Source: a virus
IMG/VR virus record: IMGVR_UViG_3300043411_001575
Span: 105,659-169,658 of that record
Reading direction: 5' to 3' (one strand)
Length of the DNA stretch: 64,000 bases
Part shown: positions 14,758-23,045 of the stretch, in pieces
How positions within the stretch are numbered: the first letter of the stretch is position 1
Layout of the letters: the number at the start of each line of letters is the position of its first letter
The notes under the pieces: generated by a model
What the model was told of the DNA's origin: nothing
The model's input: only the letters and a program-made list of their open reading frames with translations
Databases searched by the model: none
Position numbers and translations under genes: made by a program

Positions 14758-14973
14758 ATGGACGACATAAAAATCGGGGACTTTGTAAAAGGTTCTTATA
14801 AGTTCGGGTGTATCTGTGGAGTTGTTGTTGATGTTAAAAAATCAATTGTAATAATTAAAAAATGTAATCAACATTACAATGAATATACTCTCACAGAAAA
14901 ATTAGTAAATGTAACAAAAAGCAGAATTAGAGAAGTAGGTTTAAATGAAAACGAAACATTAAAATTAAGTTAA
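14758..14973 (+). CDS. Small phage protein, 71 aa, beta-barrel-like
   Basis: MDDIKIGDFVKGSYKFGCIC then VVVDVKKSIVIIKKC, a pattern of short strands like an SH3/KOW-type barrel. Unknown role. The stop is one base before the next ATG. Confidence 0.65.
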   Translation: MDDIKIGDFVKGSYKFGCICGVVVDVKKSIVIIKKCNQHYNEYTLTEKLVNVTKSRIREVGLNENETLKLS

Positions 14974-14974
14974 A

Positions 14975-15406
14975 ATGAAAACTAAAGAAGTTGAAACTAA
15001 AAACAGATTAATTCTAAGAATAAACCTGTACGTTGATTATACAAACGATACTCAACCATTAACTGAAAACCATAAGTTGTTTGAAGTAATAAAAGAAACA
15101 GAACACCGATTATACTTCAAGGGTGGCGGCTATACAAACAAAGAAAATATTGGTGATGTAAAAGGAACAATGAGTGTTATTGAAACAGCAGATAACAACT
15201 ACAAAACAATATTCAATTCTTCAATCTATTGTAATCCTGAAGACGAACAAGAGTACCAAGCATTACTAAGAGCTGACTTCATTAATCAAGTTACAAAGAT
15301 GAAAAACCAAGTATCTAAGTTCCACAGCCTTTACGCTCATGATGATATTCTCCCATCAGATTCAGATTATGTTGTCGTAACTAAAAAATCGGAAGTAGTA
15401 ATTTAA
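14975..15406 (+). CDS. Phage hypothetical protein, 143 aa
   Basis: Beta-rich N-terminal half with RLYFKGGGYTNKENIGDVKG, helical C-terminal half with FINQVTKMKNQVSKFHSLYA. Not recognised. Starts one base after the preceding stop, indicating translational coupling. Confidence 0.68.
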   Translation: MKTKEVETKNRLILRINLYVDYTNDTQPLTENHKLFEVIKETEHRLYFKGGGYTNKENIGDVKGTMSVIETADNNYKTIFNSSIYCNPEDEQEYQALLRADFINQVTKMKNQVSKFHSLYAHDDILPSDSDYVVVTKKSEVVI

Positions 15407-15420
15407 AAAAAACAAAAGCC

Positions 15421-15552
15421 ATGATTTACCTTACAATTTTTAATACAATAGCAATCATCGTAATTTTCTTTTTACTAGGTATACACAAAAAGTTTAGCAT
15501 CGAGGTAAAAACAACTTTTTTTGATAAAACAAAAGTTGGCATTCAATTTTAA
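15421..15552 (+). CDS. 43-aa single-pass membrane protein
   Basis: MIYLTIFNTIAIIVIFFLLG (residues 1-20) is a clear transmembrane helix, followed by a short polar tail. It has the shared leader AAAAGCC before ATG 15421. It overlaps a TTG-started reading of the next gene, which is why that gene is placed at 15566 instead. Unknown role. Confidence 0.6.
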   Translation: MIYLTIFNTIAIIVIFFLLGIHKKFSIEVKTTFFDKTKVGIQF

Positions 15553-15565
15553 CAATAGAGGGTTC

Positions 15566-15793
15566 ATGTATATTCCTTTAAGAAATAGAAGAAAGATTGA
15601 ACTACACGAAGAAGTTTGTAGATTAATAGCAGGAAGTGAGCAGAATAGAATATATACTCTAAACGCTAAATTTTCTTGGGTAAAAACAGATAGGGAATTA
15701 TATGAATTCGAGAAAGAATATTCTACTGTAGATAGAAAGATTGTTGAAACGCTAGTATCTAATTTCAAAAACAAAAATCATGGAACTCAATAA
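15566..15793 (+). CDS. Small phage protein, 75 aa
   Basis: Starts MYIPLRNRRKIELHEEVCRL. A TTG start at 15521 would overlap the membrane peptide, so ATG 15566 is preferred. Helical, charged, no domain recognised. Its end overlaps the next gene by 14 bases. Confidence 0.6.
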   Translation: MYIPLRNRRKIELHEEVCRLIAGSEQNRIYTLNAKFSWVKTDRELYEFEKEYSTVDRKIVETLVSNFKNKNHGTQ

Positions 15794-16040
15794 AATTTTA
15801 GAAAACCTTTGTTACTATGACAAGCGCAATCCTAACTGCACAATGGATGATAAGGAATTAAAAGAGCATCGTGAAAGCAGAAAACGTAATAATTTAATCG
15901 CTTTGAAAAATCTACGAGCAAAAGGTGTGAAAATAACTGAATACGAATCAGGTTGCTCATGTGACAACTGCTTCTACGGGAGAACAGAATTAGCAGAGGA
16001 AATTTTAAAACTTAAAAATATTCAAAATGAAACAGTATAA
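15780..16040 (+). CDS. Small Cys-containing phage protein, 86 aa
   Basis: Helical and basic, with GCSCDNCFYGRTELAEEILK near residues 60-79; the CxCxxC group could bind zinc or an Fe-S centre. Overlaps both neighbours (14 bases each side), a sign of a compact operon. Unknown role. Confidence 0.68.
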   Translation: MELNKILENLCYYDKRNPNCTMDDKELKEHRESRKRNNLIALKNLRAKGVKITEYESGCSCDNCFYGRTELAEEILKLKNIQNETV

Positions 16041-16227
16041 ATACAAGGTAATATACCTTAACGGAAACGAAGAAACATTCACCTGTAATGGTTTCAATTC
16101 TGCAATTATTTTAGGCATGGCTCATGCTATCCATAAAGCTTGGGATATGAGAATAAAATACATCACCGATGAAAAAGGTGTACAAATTAAGGATATTGAA
16201 TCACCTACTTACAATTATTCACATTAA
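16027..16227 (+). CDS. Small phage protein, 66 aa
   Basis: MKQYKYKVIYLNGNEETFTC opens a small beta-rich protein with FNSAIILGMAHAIHKAWDMR as a helix. The pattern (strand, strand, helix) resembles many small phage early proteins. Function unknown. Confidence 0.65.
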   Translation: MKQYKYKVIYLNGNEETFTCNGFNSAIILGMAHAIHKAWDMRIKYITDEKGVQIKDIESPTYNYSH

Positions 16228-16239
16228 AAGCCAAGCTCA

Positions 16240-16635
16240 ATGAAAAATAAACCTATAAAAATATCAATCCCATTTGGCTTATCTGCAAAAGATGAAGTTA
16301 ATGCAATATCAGAAATGCTTATTCAAAAAAAATTAAGCGGAAAAGGGGTAAATGAAAATAAAAAGCAGATTGGCGATAGAGTTGATGTTCATTACTTAGA
16401 ACAAACAATTATTGTAAAACGTGTTCCAAAAGAAAAAATTATCGAACACGTTAAATGTTCTGCGTGTAATTGTGATTATCAGAGTGACTTATTTTTTCCT
16501 GTATTTGTTAACTATGGTGGCAAAAACAAAAAATTAAAATTTTGTTCTGTTATCTGCCAAGAAAATGTAATTGATTTATGTGGAGAAGGCAGAGCGTCAA
16601 AGAAAAATAATTTAAAACCACTTTTTAAACACTAA
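16240..16635 (+). CDS. Zinc-finger-like phage protein, 131 aa
   Basis: The N-terminal two thirds is basic and helical. The C-terminal part has CSACNCDY (near 74) and FCSVICQENVIDLC (near 103), giving a CxxC...CxxxC pair that likely binds zinc. Probably DNA- or RNA-binding, by inference only. Confidence 0.68.
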   Translation: MKNKPIKISIPFGLSAKDEVNAISEMLIQKKLSGKGVNENKKQIGDRVDVHYLEQTIIVKRVPKEKIIEHVKCSACNCDYQSDLFFPVFVNYGGKNKKLKFCSVICQENVIDLCGEGRASKKNNLKPLFKH

Positions 16636-16642
16636 AAACAAA

Positions 16643-16813
16643 ATGAAAACAACAGCAACAGGTTATCGAATTTCTAAAAATGGTAGCATTATACCATCAA
16701 TAGAAAAAGAAGCAATTAAGAAAACTTCATACGAAGGTAATTGCATTAAAGAAGAAGGTATTTATTACTTCTTTGACAGAAAACAAGGAAATATTTTCAT
16801 TTATTTACCCTAA
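16643..16813 (+). CDS. 56-aa phage protein, unknown
   Basis: MKTTATGYRISKNGSIIPSI then a short acidic segment and YYFFDRKQGNIFIYLP at the end. Continuous with the operon (leader AAAACAAA; stop 10 bp before the next ATG). Not recognised. Confidence 0.55.
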   Translation: MKTTATGYRISKNGSIIPSIEKEAIKKTSYEGNCIKEEGIYYFFDRKQGNIFIYLP

Positions 16814-16823
16814 CAAAAAAATC

Positions 16824-17174
16824 ATGGAACTAAGTAAAGAACAAATCATTGATGATTATAAAAGAAGATTAGAAAATATTTCTGAATTAATCAAAAGTCA
16901 AACACATAATGGAAGTGTTTACGACATACAAAAAAGAGAAAGACTTGTCACTAAGCAATCTGAATATAGAACTTTTATATCAGATTTATCAAAATTAGCT
17001 CCTGCTAAAAATAATACTCAATCTAAAATTGACGAGTATACTGAAATGTTGAATAACATGAAGGAAAATCAATCTAAAGAAATTGACCATCTAAATGATG
17101 AGCAAATTCATTCTTACGAAGAATGTATCAGATTAACAGCAGGTTTCATTAAAACACTAAAAGAATTACTTTAA
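16824..17174 (+). CDS. Coiled-coil phage protein, 116 aa
   Basis: ATG 16824 chosen over an upstream ATG at 16773 that overlaps the 56-aa gene. MELSKEQIIDDYKRRLENIS and MLNNMKENQSKEIDHLNDEQ indicate two long amphipathic helices. A small helical bundle or coiled coil is likely. Function unknown. Confidence 0.65.
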   Translation: MELSKEQIIDDYKRRLENISELIKSQTHNGSVYDIQKRERLVTKQSEYRTFISDLSKLAPAKNNTQSKIDEYTEMLNNMKENQSKEIDHLNDEQIHSYEECIRLTAGFIKTLKELL

Positions 17175-17235
17175 AAAAATAATCGTTCTTTATAAAAAAT
17201 CAACCCAATTTAAAAACAAAAAAACAAAAACAGTT

Positions 17236-17931
17236 ATGCAAACACAAGCAAACGAAGTTACTTCAAAAAAACAAAACACAGGTAACACAGAAAAAAAAGT
17301 AAACAATGGAGAAGGAGTTAAATTAGCATTTGAAAATGCTATGAATAAACTACCTGAAAAATTAGATGGTCTTTGGGAAAAAGAAGGCGGAAAAAAATTC
17401 CTCAGCCATTTAATGTTCTCCTTCTTGCCAATCAACAGAAAAGAAGTATTTCAAATCGGAAATTTTGATTTACACAAAAAGTACAATGATGTACCTAAGA
17501 TTTGTGCGCTTACAGGATTCGCTGTTGCTGATGTTACTTTTTCAATGGATGAAGTTACAAAAAATCATTTCCAAGAAAAAGGATTGAAAGTTAATAAATT
17601 GGTTTTCAACATCCCTTGTGTTGGTAGTACTGAATCAACAAAAATGGTTTCTACTTTTGCACTAAACATATTTAATGATTGGGTTCTTAAGGCTCTTGGA
17701 GAAGGAGAAACTAAAAAGTCCAATGAGATTAATAAAATCATAACTGCTGCACGAAGAAAAGCAGACGGAACATTCAAGGTTAAAACAGAAGAAGCTCCTA
17801 AGAAGAAAAAAGTAGTATCTGAAAACACTAAGAATTTAGTAGTAGATAATCAAATTGTTGGTGAGCAAAAACCTCAAACCTATACTATGGGTGACAAATT
17901 TGATTTCAGTAAACTAAAATTTAACGATTAA
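17236..17931 (+). CDS. Phage hypothetical protein, 231 aa
   Basis: Polar, low-complexity ends (MQTQANEVTSKKQNTGNTEK; C-terminal KKKKVV and a KFDFSKLKFND tail) around a folded core with LFSLPINRKEVFQ-like and FNIPCVGSTESTKMVSTFAL segments. The core suggests a soluble DNA-associated protein, but no family is recognised. It is the last gene before a strong terminator, so it closes the first early operon. Confidence 0.7.
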   Translation: MQTQANEVTSKKQNTGNTEKKVNNGEGVKLAFENAMNKLPEKLDGLWEKEGGKKFLSHLMFSFLPINRKEVFQIGNFDLHKKYNDVPKICALTGFAVADVTFSMDEVTKNHFQEKGLKVNKLVFNIPCVGSTESTKMVSTFALNIFNDWVLKALGEGETKKSNEINKIITAARRKADGTFKVKTEEAPKKKKVVSENTKNLVVDNQIVGEQKPQTYTMGDKFDFSKLKFND

Positions 17932-17941
17932 AAAAAACAAT

Positions 17942-17973
17942 AATCCCCATTTACAAAAGTAGATGGGGATTTA
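17942..17973 (+). terminator. Intrinsic terminator
   Basis: AATCCCCATTTAC, loop AAAA, then GTAGATGGGGATT followed by a T/A-rich tract. It separates the operon 12007-17931 from the next set of genes at 18011. Confidence 0.75.
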
Positions 17974-18010
17974 ATTAAAAAAAGTTGGTAAATAATTTAA
18001 TATAAATACC

Positions 18011-18667
18011 ATGAAAGAATTTACATTGTTTTGGTTGAATGGAAAATCCGAATTGATTTCCGCAACTACAATTGAAGAAGCTGTAACATCAATTACTAAA
18101 AAAGGAAGAGTTGTTTATTATCATGAAGGTAATTGCCTAGATGATTATGAGTTTGATAGAAATGATAAATTTTGGTCTCCAAAAGCTAATGTAGAATTTA
18201 ATTTAGAATTTTTTCCATTAGAAATGCAGGAAGGAGCAACCGATAAAAAAGGAAATACAATCCGCTCATTCTTCATTGATGATACAGGAAAGAATAAGCT
18301 TATTGTTAAGCAAAACAATAAACTAATAACACTTACTCTTAAATTAGGAGAAACTAAACCACGCCATATAGGTACTGCTACAAAAAGTACAAGAACTATT
18401 GCTATGGTAAGAACAAGGGATAAACATTTGTTTCGTAAAGGGAATGCTTATGGATTCGGATACTACGTACTAAAAAATCAATCTCTTATTGATTGGGTTA
18501 GATTATCCGACGACTTAGGTAATCATTGGAAAATACCTGTTAGATACATAGTTGAAAAAGGTAAGTTTCTATACTTTAAAAATCAAGGTTTCGAGTTGCA
18601 ACGTTTTGTTTCACTTGAAGCACTTGAACAATTCAGAATTACAGAACGAGAAAATAGAAGATTTTAA
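18011..18667 (+). CDS. Phage hypothetical protein, 218 aa
   Basis: Starts MKEFTLFWLNGKSELISATT, an N-terminal block common to small Bacteroidetes phage proteins (WLxGK..I.G.TIEEA). The central part has KHLFRKGNAYGFGYYVLKNQ and the C-terminus is helical and basic. Function unknown; first gene after the terminator. Confidence 0.72.
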   Translation: MKEFTLFWLNGKSELISATTIEEAVTSITKKGRVVYYHEGNCLDDYEFDRNDKFWSPKANVEFNLEFFPLEMQEGATDKKGNTIRSFFIDDTGKNKLIVKQNNKLITLTLKLGETKPRHIGTATKSTRTIAMVRTRDKHLFRKGNAYGFGYYVLKNQSLIDWVRLSDDLGNHWKIPVRYIVEKGKFLYFKNQGFELQRFVSLEALEQFRITERENRRF

Positions 18668-18679
18668 AATCATAATAAA

Positions 18680-18886
18680 ATGGAAAAGACAAACTACGAA
18701 GTACTTTGGAGAAACGGAATTGAAAATGATATTTTCGAAACTGATGAACCTGTAGATAACGAAACTGTTTTCAAAACGTTTGCTCAAGCTAAGAAAAAAT
18801 TACTCGCTCTACTAAAAAATGAAATCACTGAAGTGAAATTCAGGATTGAAGAGGTAAAGAAAAAAACTAAGGAAAATAACTTTTAA
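18680..18886 (+). CDS. Small acidic/basic helical protein, 68 aa
   Basis: MEKTNYEVLWRNGIENDIFE then a lysine-rich helix (KKKLLALLKNEITEVKFRIEE). Possible small coiled coil. Same operon as its neighbours, 12 bp spacing on each side. Confidence 0.6.
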   Translation: MEKTNYEVLWRNGIENDIFETDEPVDNETVFKTFAQAKKKLLALLKNEITEVKFRIEEVKKKTKENNF

Positions 18887-18898
18887 AAAACGGAAATA

Positions 18899-19126
18899 AT
18901 GGAAGTAGAATTCACAAAAGAAGAAAACAAAATCATGGCTCTCATGTGTAAAGAGCTTTCTGATAGAGAAATTGGAATTAAGTTAAAATTAAAAACAAAG
19001 CTAGTAAACAAAAGAACTGCTGCTTTGATTATTAAGACTAATTCAAAAACACGAGTAGGAGTAGCGTTATATTACTTCAAATCAAAACTTAAAAAAGAAA
19101 ATCCAAAACCAATTATTAATTTATGA
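18899..19126 (+). CDS. LuxR/GerE-type helix-turn-helix protein
   Basis: 75 aa, almost only a DNA-binding domain: FTKEENKIMALMCKELSDRE then IGIKLKLKTKLVNKRTAALI matches the LuxR C-terminal HTH (T.EE..V..L...GLSDREIA..L). No receiver or ligand domain. A small early transcription regulator is likely. It overlaps the next gene by four bases. Confidence 0.75.
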   Translation: MEVEFTKEENKIMALMCKELSDREIGIKLKLKTKLVNKRTAALIIKTNSKTRVGVALYYFKSKLKKENPKPIINL

Positions 19127-19914
19127 TAATCAAAAATAAAAATCAGGCAGGATTAAACTTCACTGAGTTTCAAAAACAAAGGTTAATAAAAGAAAGATTT
19201 GGTTCTATTGATTCTTTAAATATTGATGAGAATTTAAAAAGAACCTCTAAGGATAGACTAATGAAAACAATAGAAGCAGATGGAAGTAAATTCTACCTGC
19301 TAACTAAAACTGTTTTAGATTTAGCCTCAAGAGTTAAGATTGATTTGAATAATTTTGATTATAAATTTTTGGACACAATCACTGAGAACAAAATAACTTT
19401 CCTTTTGGGAGATAGATTCTATCGTTGGACAAAAACGGAAGGTAAAATAAATGTTCTTTGTGTTGAGCAACAAGAAATACCTGATTACATGAAGGGTGCA
19501 TATCCAATAGGTACGACTCATGATATTTCTTACGTGTTTTTTTCTTTTGATACACATTATGGAGCATTATCTTTTCCTAATAATGCAGTAAAACCATTCA
19601 GTGAAGAAACAGCACTTGAATTCCTTCAGCTTTTAGTTTTCACTGAACTTTCTCCGATTGAAACAAAGTCTATTTTTCCTAATCAAAGTACAGGAACTAG
19701 AAGAGCAGGAAAATACACAAATGATAGCAACTCAAAAGTTATTATTGTTGATTCCACTTGGAATTTAAACATTGTGATAACAGGAGCATTTATTGTAAGT
19801 GGTTTTTTCCGCATGCAGCCATTTGGTGAAAATAATTCAAAAAGAAAATTAATTTGGATTTCTTCATTTAAAAAGAATGGATACACAAGAGGAGCAAAGA
19901 AAATTAATCATTAA
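19123..19914 (+). CDS. Phage hypothetical protein, 263 aa
   Basis: Begins MIIKNKNQAGLNFTEFQKQR; core YRWTKTEGKINVLCVEQQEI and a C-terminal basic segment FKKNGYTRGAKKINH. No family recognised. Overlaps the HTH gene by ATGA, so translation is coupled. It ends just before the TnpB element. Confidence 0.68.
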   Translation: MIIKNKNQAGLNFTEFQKQRLIKERFGSIDSLNIDENLKRTSKDRLMKTIEADGSKFYLLTKTVLDLASRVKIDLNNFDYKFLDTITENKITFLLGDRFYRWTKTEGKINVLCVEQQEIPDYMKGAYPIGTTHDISYVFFSFDTHYGALSFPNNAVKPFSEETALEFLQLLVFTELSPIETKSIFPNQSTGTRRAGKYTNDSNSKVIIVDSTWNLNIVITGAFIVSGFFRMQPFGENNSKRKLIWISSFKKNGYTRGAKKINH

Positions 19915-19956
19915 AAAAAATGTTCATGGATGTTTTTTTTTATTAAAAAAAAATTG

Positions 19957-20094
19957 TATATTTGCAATGCGCAATTAATTTTAGTCCATGAAAACCACAA
20001 AAAAATAAATATTTAAAATAAACCTTCAAGCAAGTAGGAATCTTCTCTATCATGGAGTTTTGATTGCGCAAACCTACTTGTAAGAAGGCTCTTT
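19957..20094 (+). promoter_or_regulatory. Promoter-like box and nested hairpins before tnpB
   Basis: TATATTTG (19957-19964) fits the -7 box, with a T-run upstream. Two structures could form in the transcript: arms CCTTCAAGCAAGTAGG (20023-20038) and CCTACTTGTAAGAAGG (20073-20088), or a second pair GCGCAAT...TCCATGA (about 19969-19990) with TCATGGA...ATTGCGC (about 20050-20070). The second right arm lies in the loop of the first, so both together would be a pseudoknot. Either the left end of the element or a leader controlling tnpB. Confidence 0.6.
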
Positions 20095-20098
20095 TGCA

Positions 20099-21268
20099 AT
20101 GTTAACCTATAAAAGAAAACTAAAAATAACTAAGGCTCAGGAGGAAAGAATTTCTTCATGGATTGGTGCGTGTCGTTTGGTTTACAATATGGGCTTAGAA
20201 ATTAAAAAAGAAACGTGGAAAAATAAACAGCAAAATGTTTCTGCTTATGATTTATCGAAACAACTTCCCTCAATAAAAGACGTAGAATGGGTAGCTGATG
20301 TTCCTGCTCAATGCCTTCAGAATTCATTGGAACGACTTGATAGGTCATATAAAAACTTCTTCCGTAATTTTAAATCAGGAGGCGGATTTCCAAAATTTAA
20401 ATCAAAAAGAGATTATAAGTCTATGTTGTTTAAACAAGGTGATTTAAATGCAAAGACACCTTTAATAACTCTTAGTAAAAACAAAATAAAACTTCCTAAG
20501 CTTGGTGAGGTATCATTTTTCAAAGATAAATCACCGATTATAGGTAAAATAAAAACAGTAACAATAAAGATAGAACCAACAGGATTTTTCTTGTACATTG
20601 TCTGTGACGGAGTTAGTAAAAGCATCTCAAACCCTGACGAAAGCCAAGTCATAGGGATTGACATGGGAGTAGCTAACTTCTGTTCAGACAGCAACGGAAA
20701 CTTCATCGAAAACCCAAGACACTTCAATAAATATGAAGATAGGCTTCGTATTGAAAATAGGAGTTTAGCTAGAAAAAAAAGAGGAAGTAACCGTTGGAAA
20801 AAACAAGCGAAAAAGCTATCACTTTTGCATCACAAAATATCTAATATTAGGAAGGATTTTTTGCATAAAGAATCCACCAAAATGGCTAAAAATTTCCATA
20901 CTATTTATTTGGAAGATTTGAATATTTCGAATATGTCGAAACGTCCAAAACCAAAGCAGGATGAGAATGGTAAGTTTATTCTAAATGGTTCTTCTGCAAA
21001 ATCAGGATTAAACAAATCAATCCTAGATGCAGGTTGGGGAATGTTTAGGGATATGCTCGAATACAAAACAAATGTAGTTCGAGTAGACCCAAAATACACC
21101 TCTCAAAAGTGCAACGAATGTGGCGAAAAAGATTCAAAGAATAGGTTATCACAAAGCGAATTTGTTTGTTTAAGCTGCGGTCACATCAGTCATGCTGATA
21201 CAAATGCAGCGAAAAATATTTTGAGCAAGGGCATTGCTCTCAATCGTGAACGTAAGGCACTAGTCTAA
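20099..21268 (+). CDS. tnpB: TnpB, RNA-guided DNA endonuclease (IS200/IS605 OrfB type)
   Basis: 389 aa. Has the OrfB N-terminal helix-turn-helix start, split RuvC nuclease with D188 (GIDMGVANF), E272 (YLEDLNISNMS) and D367 (SHADTNAAKNIL), and the zinc finger C338/C341/C357/C360. All catalytic residues are intact. In the family this protein uses an RNA from the element's right end to cut target DNA and favour retention of the element. No TnpA transposase is seen, so mobility would depend on a partner elsewhere; alternatively it has been kept as a homing-type nuclease. It interrupts the early region. Confidence 0.93.
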   Translation: MLTYKRKLKITKAQEERISSWIGACRLVYNMGLEIKKETWKNKQQNVSAYDLSKQLPSIKDVEWVADVPAQCLQNSLERLDRSYKNFFRNFKSGGGFPKFKSKRDYKSMLFKQGDLNAKTPLITLSKNKIKLPKLGEVSFFKDKSPIIGKIKTVTIKIEPTGFFLYIVCDGVSKSISNPDESQVIGIDMGVANFCSDSNGNFIENPRHFNKYEDRLRIENRSLARKKRGSNRWKKQAKKLSLLHHKISNIRKDFLHKESTKMAKNFHTIYLEDLNISNMSKRPKPKQDENGKFILNGSSAKSGLNKSILDAGWGMFRDMLEYKTNVVRVDPKYTSQKCNECGEKDSKNRLSQSEFVCLSCGHISHADTNAAKNILSKGIALNRERKALV

Positions 21269-21345
21269 GCGTTGGTTGAATAACCTCGTTTCCTTTAGGT
21301 TCGAGGTAGTTCACAGCCTGTATCCAAGTTGAAATAGGCTCTGAT
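21269..21345 (+). ncRNA. Candidate omega-RNA / right end of the tnpB element
   Basis: Two hairpins follow the tnpB stop: CCTCG (21284) with CGAGG (21302), and AGCCTgTAT (21315) with ATAGGCT (21334). TnpB guide RNAs are processed from this position in the family, with the guide just beyond the element's right end. The exact boundary cannot be fixed here. Confidence 0.5.
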
Positions 21346-21354
21346 TTAGTTGTA

Positions 21355-21438
21355 ATGACCAAAGAAGAGCTTGAAAAAAACAGGATGGATTTTCATCTTT
21401 CTATGGAAGGAACAGGTGATTGGAATTCTTGGCAATAG
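21355..21438 (+). pseudogene. 27-aa gene remnant or micro-ORF after tnpB
   Basis: MTKEELEKNRMDFHLSMEGT then GDWNSWQ. It could be the end of an early gene cut by the TnpB insertion or a real micro-protein. No upstream partner on the other side of the element was identified. Confidence 0.35.
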
Positions 21439-21527
21439 CCAAGCCAATCGCATGAAAAGTTTTAAACAAAATTCTATAATAATAAAATTAGTTGTATTTT
21501 TACAACTCATGGTCAAATACTAAAAAA

Positions 21528-22253
21528 ATGGAAAAAGAAAACGTAATTATCCCTCAGTTGGATATGCAAAAGCTTCAGGACGAGGCTAACAAATTCGCAA
21601 TGCAAGGTGCTGTTAAAAGCATAGAAGAGTTCTATAGCGGATATAATTCACCCTACAGAAAAGCATTGGAAGAAAAATTAATCAAAACAGAAATCGGAGC
21701 TAATTTTGATTTGCCAAATATTATCGCTGCAATAAATGATTCTCTTTCAAAAGAAATTGATGCAATTGCAAACACAGCCATCTCGAAAACTTTTATTCCA
21801 TTAGTACATAAGTTTCTAACTCGTGAGAAAAAAGAAATTAATTTTTCTGATGTTCTTAAGGAGTTTATTGAAGCTACTGACTCTAAAGATATGGATGATT
21901 GTTCAGTTGAAATCGTAAAAAATGATAGACACGATTGGCTAGATTTAACTCTATATGGATGTAAAGAAAAACAGTACCGATTAACATTACACTCTGACTA
22001 TCGTAGCCGACAAGAGCAAGTTAAAAAATATCAATTTCTTTCCCTTCCAAATAACTACAATGACTACAAACAAACTATGAAGTTATCAATAGAAGGTGGA
22101 ACTTTAGAACTTCCTTTCACAAGAGATATTTTGCACGATGATTTTGTTTCTTATATAGCTAGATTAATCATGGCAGGCTCATTGATTACTATGGATTGCA
22201 CTGATTTTAATGAGGATATGTTCCCTAGAGAAGATGAGTGTCATTGTAATTAA
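21528..22253 (+). CDS. Phage hypothetical protein, 241 aa
   Basis: ATG 21528 follows the recurrent leader TGGTCAAATACTAAAA. The N-terminal half is helical (QKLQDEANKFAMQGAVKSIE; AAINDSLSKEIDAIANTAIS); the C-terminal half is beta-rich and ends FPREDECHCN. Phage proteins with this organisation are common in Bacteroidetes phage early regions without known function. Confidence 0.72.
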   Translation: MEKENVIIPQLDMQKLQDEANKFAMQGAVKSIEEFYSGYNSPYRKALEEKLIKTEIGANFDLPNIIAAINDSLSKEIDAIANTAISKTFIPLVHKFLTREKKEINFSDVLKEFIEATDSKDMDDCSVEIVKNDRHDWLDLTLYGCKEKQYRLTLHSDYRSRQEQVKKYQFLSLPNNYNDYKQTMKLSIEGGTLELPFTRDILHDDFVSYIARLIMAGSLITMDCTDFNEDMFPREDECHCN

Positions 22254-22264
22254 AGAAAACAAAC

Positions 22265-22585
22265 ATGTATTCACAAAAAACAGTTAAAACATTAAAGCCT
22301 GAATGGTACTTGAAACTTTCACAAAAAGAAAAAATGGAAAGCCAAAAGTTATTAATAGAAACAAGAAATGTAATGTGGAATAATAAACCTCCTATTATTA
22401 AAAGTGGAACTTTCTTGACATCTAAAAAAGGTGGAAACTCAGTAACTAAAGGAAAAAAATATGCTATTCAAAACCATTTTTGTACATTAGTTACAACCAT
22501 ATATGATTCAAATTGGAATCAGTTCGTAACTATTAAAAATGATGTTGGATTTACTGTAAAAATGAACTTAAATAATTTCGAATAA
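22265..22585 (+). CDS. Small phage protein, 106 aa
   Basis: Basic; LKPEWYLKLSQKEKMESQKL followed by a beta-rich end with GGNSVTKGKKYAIQNHFC. Not recognised. One base separates it from the next start. Confidence 0.63.
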   Translation: MYSQKTVKTLKPEWYLKLSQKEKMESQKLLIETRNVMWNNKPPIIKSGTFLTSKKGGNSVTKGKKYAIQNHFCTLVTTIYDSNWNQFVTIKNDVGFTVKMNLNNFE

Positions 22586-22586
22586 A

Positions 22587-22847
22587 ATGAGCATGAAAAG
22601 TAAATTCGGAGCGTTAGGCATGTTAGCGGCTATGGTAGCTATGGGTAGTGATACACCCTACGATTACAGCGAACCAATTAAACATAAAGAAACAGAAGAA
22701 GAGCGCAAAAAGAGATTATCCGAAGCGGAAATTAAAACAAAAAAAGCTAATGGATTGAAGGAATTTTTTTATGGCGAAAATAGCTTGTTTGCACTGAATC
22801 AAAAGTCTGCTGATAAAAAAGCAAGAAAGCTAAATTGGATAAAATAA
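22587..22847 (+). CDS. Small phage protein, 86 aa, Met-rich N-terminus
   Basis: MSMKSKFGALGMLAAMVAMG is mildly hydrophobic and could be a signal-like or amphipathic segment, then a polar helical tail (EETEEERKKRLSEAEIKTKK). The combination resembles small phage proteins of unknown role. Last gene before a terminator. Confidence 0.6.
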   Translation: MSMKSKFGALGMLAAMVAMGSDTPYDYSEPIKHKETEEERKKRLSEAEIKTKKANGLKEFFYGENSLFALNQKSADKKARKLNWIK

Positions 22848-22850
22848 AAA

Positions 22851-22872
22851 GGGTGTGACCGAAACCACACCC
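22851..22872 (+). terminator. Intrinsic terminator
   Basis: GGGTGTG, loop ACCGAAAC, CACACCC, followed by AATTTT. Lies 3 bp after the stop of the 86-aa gene. Confidence 0.7.
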
Positions 22873-23045
22873 AATTTTAAATACATCTTAAAACAGCAAA
22901 AAGACGCATTCGTAACAGCGAGATAAAGGTAATTAGTTGTATTGGTTTTTCATTGAAAAATAAATAGATAATAATCCTAGATTGCAACACTTTTTTTTGT
23001 TAACTTAGTGCCTTCGTAAAATCGGTCAAATTTTAAATTAAAATT

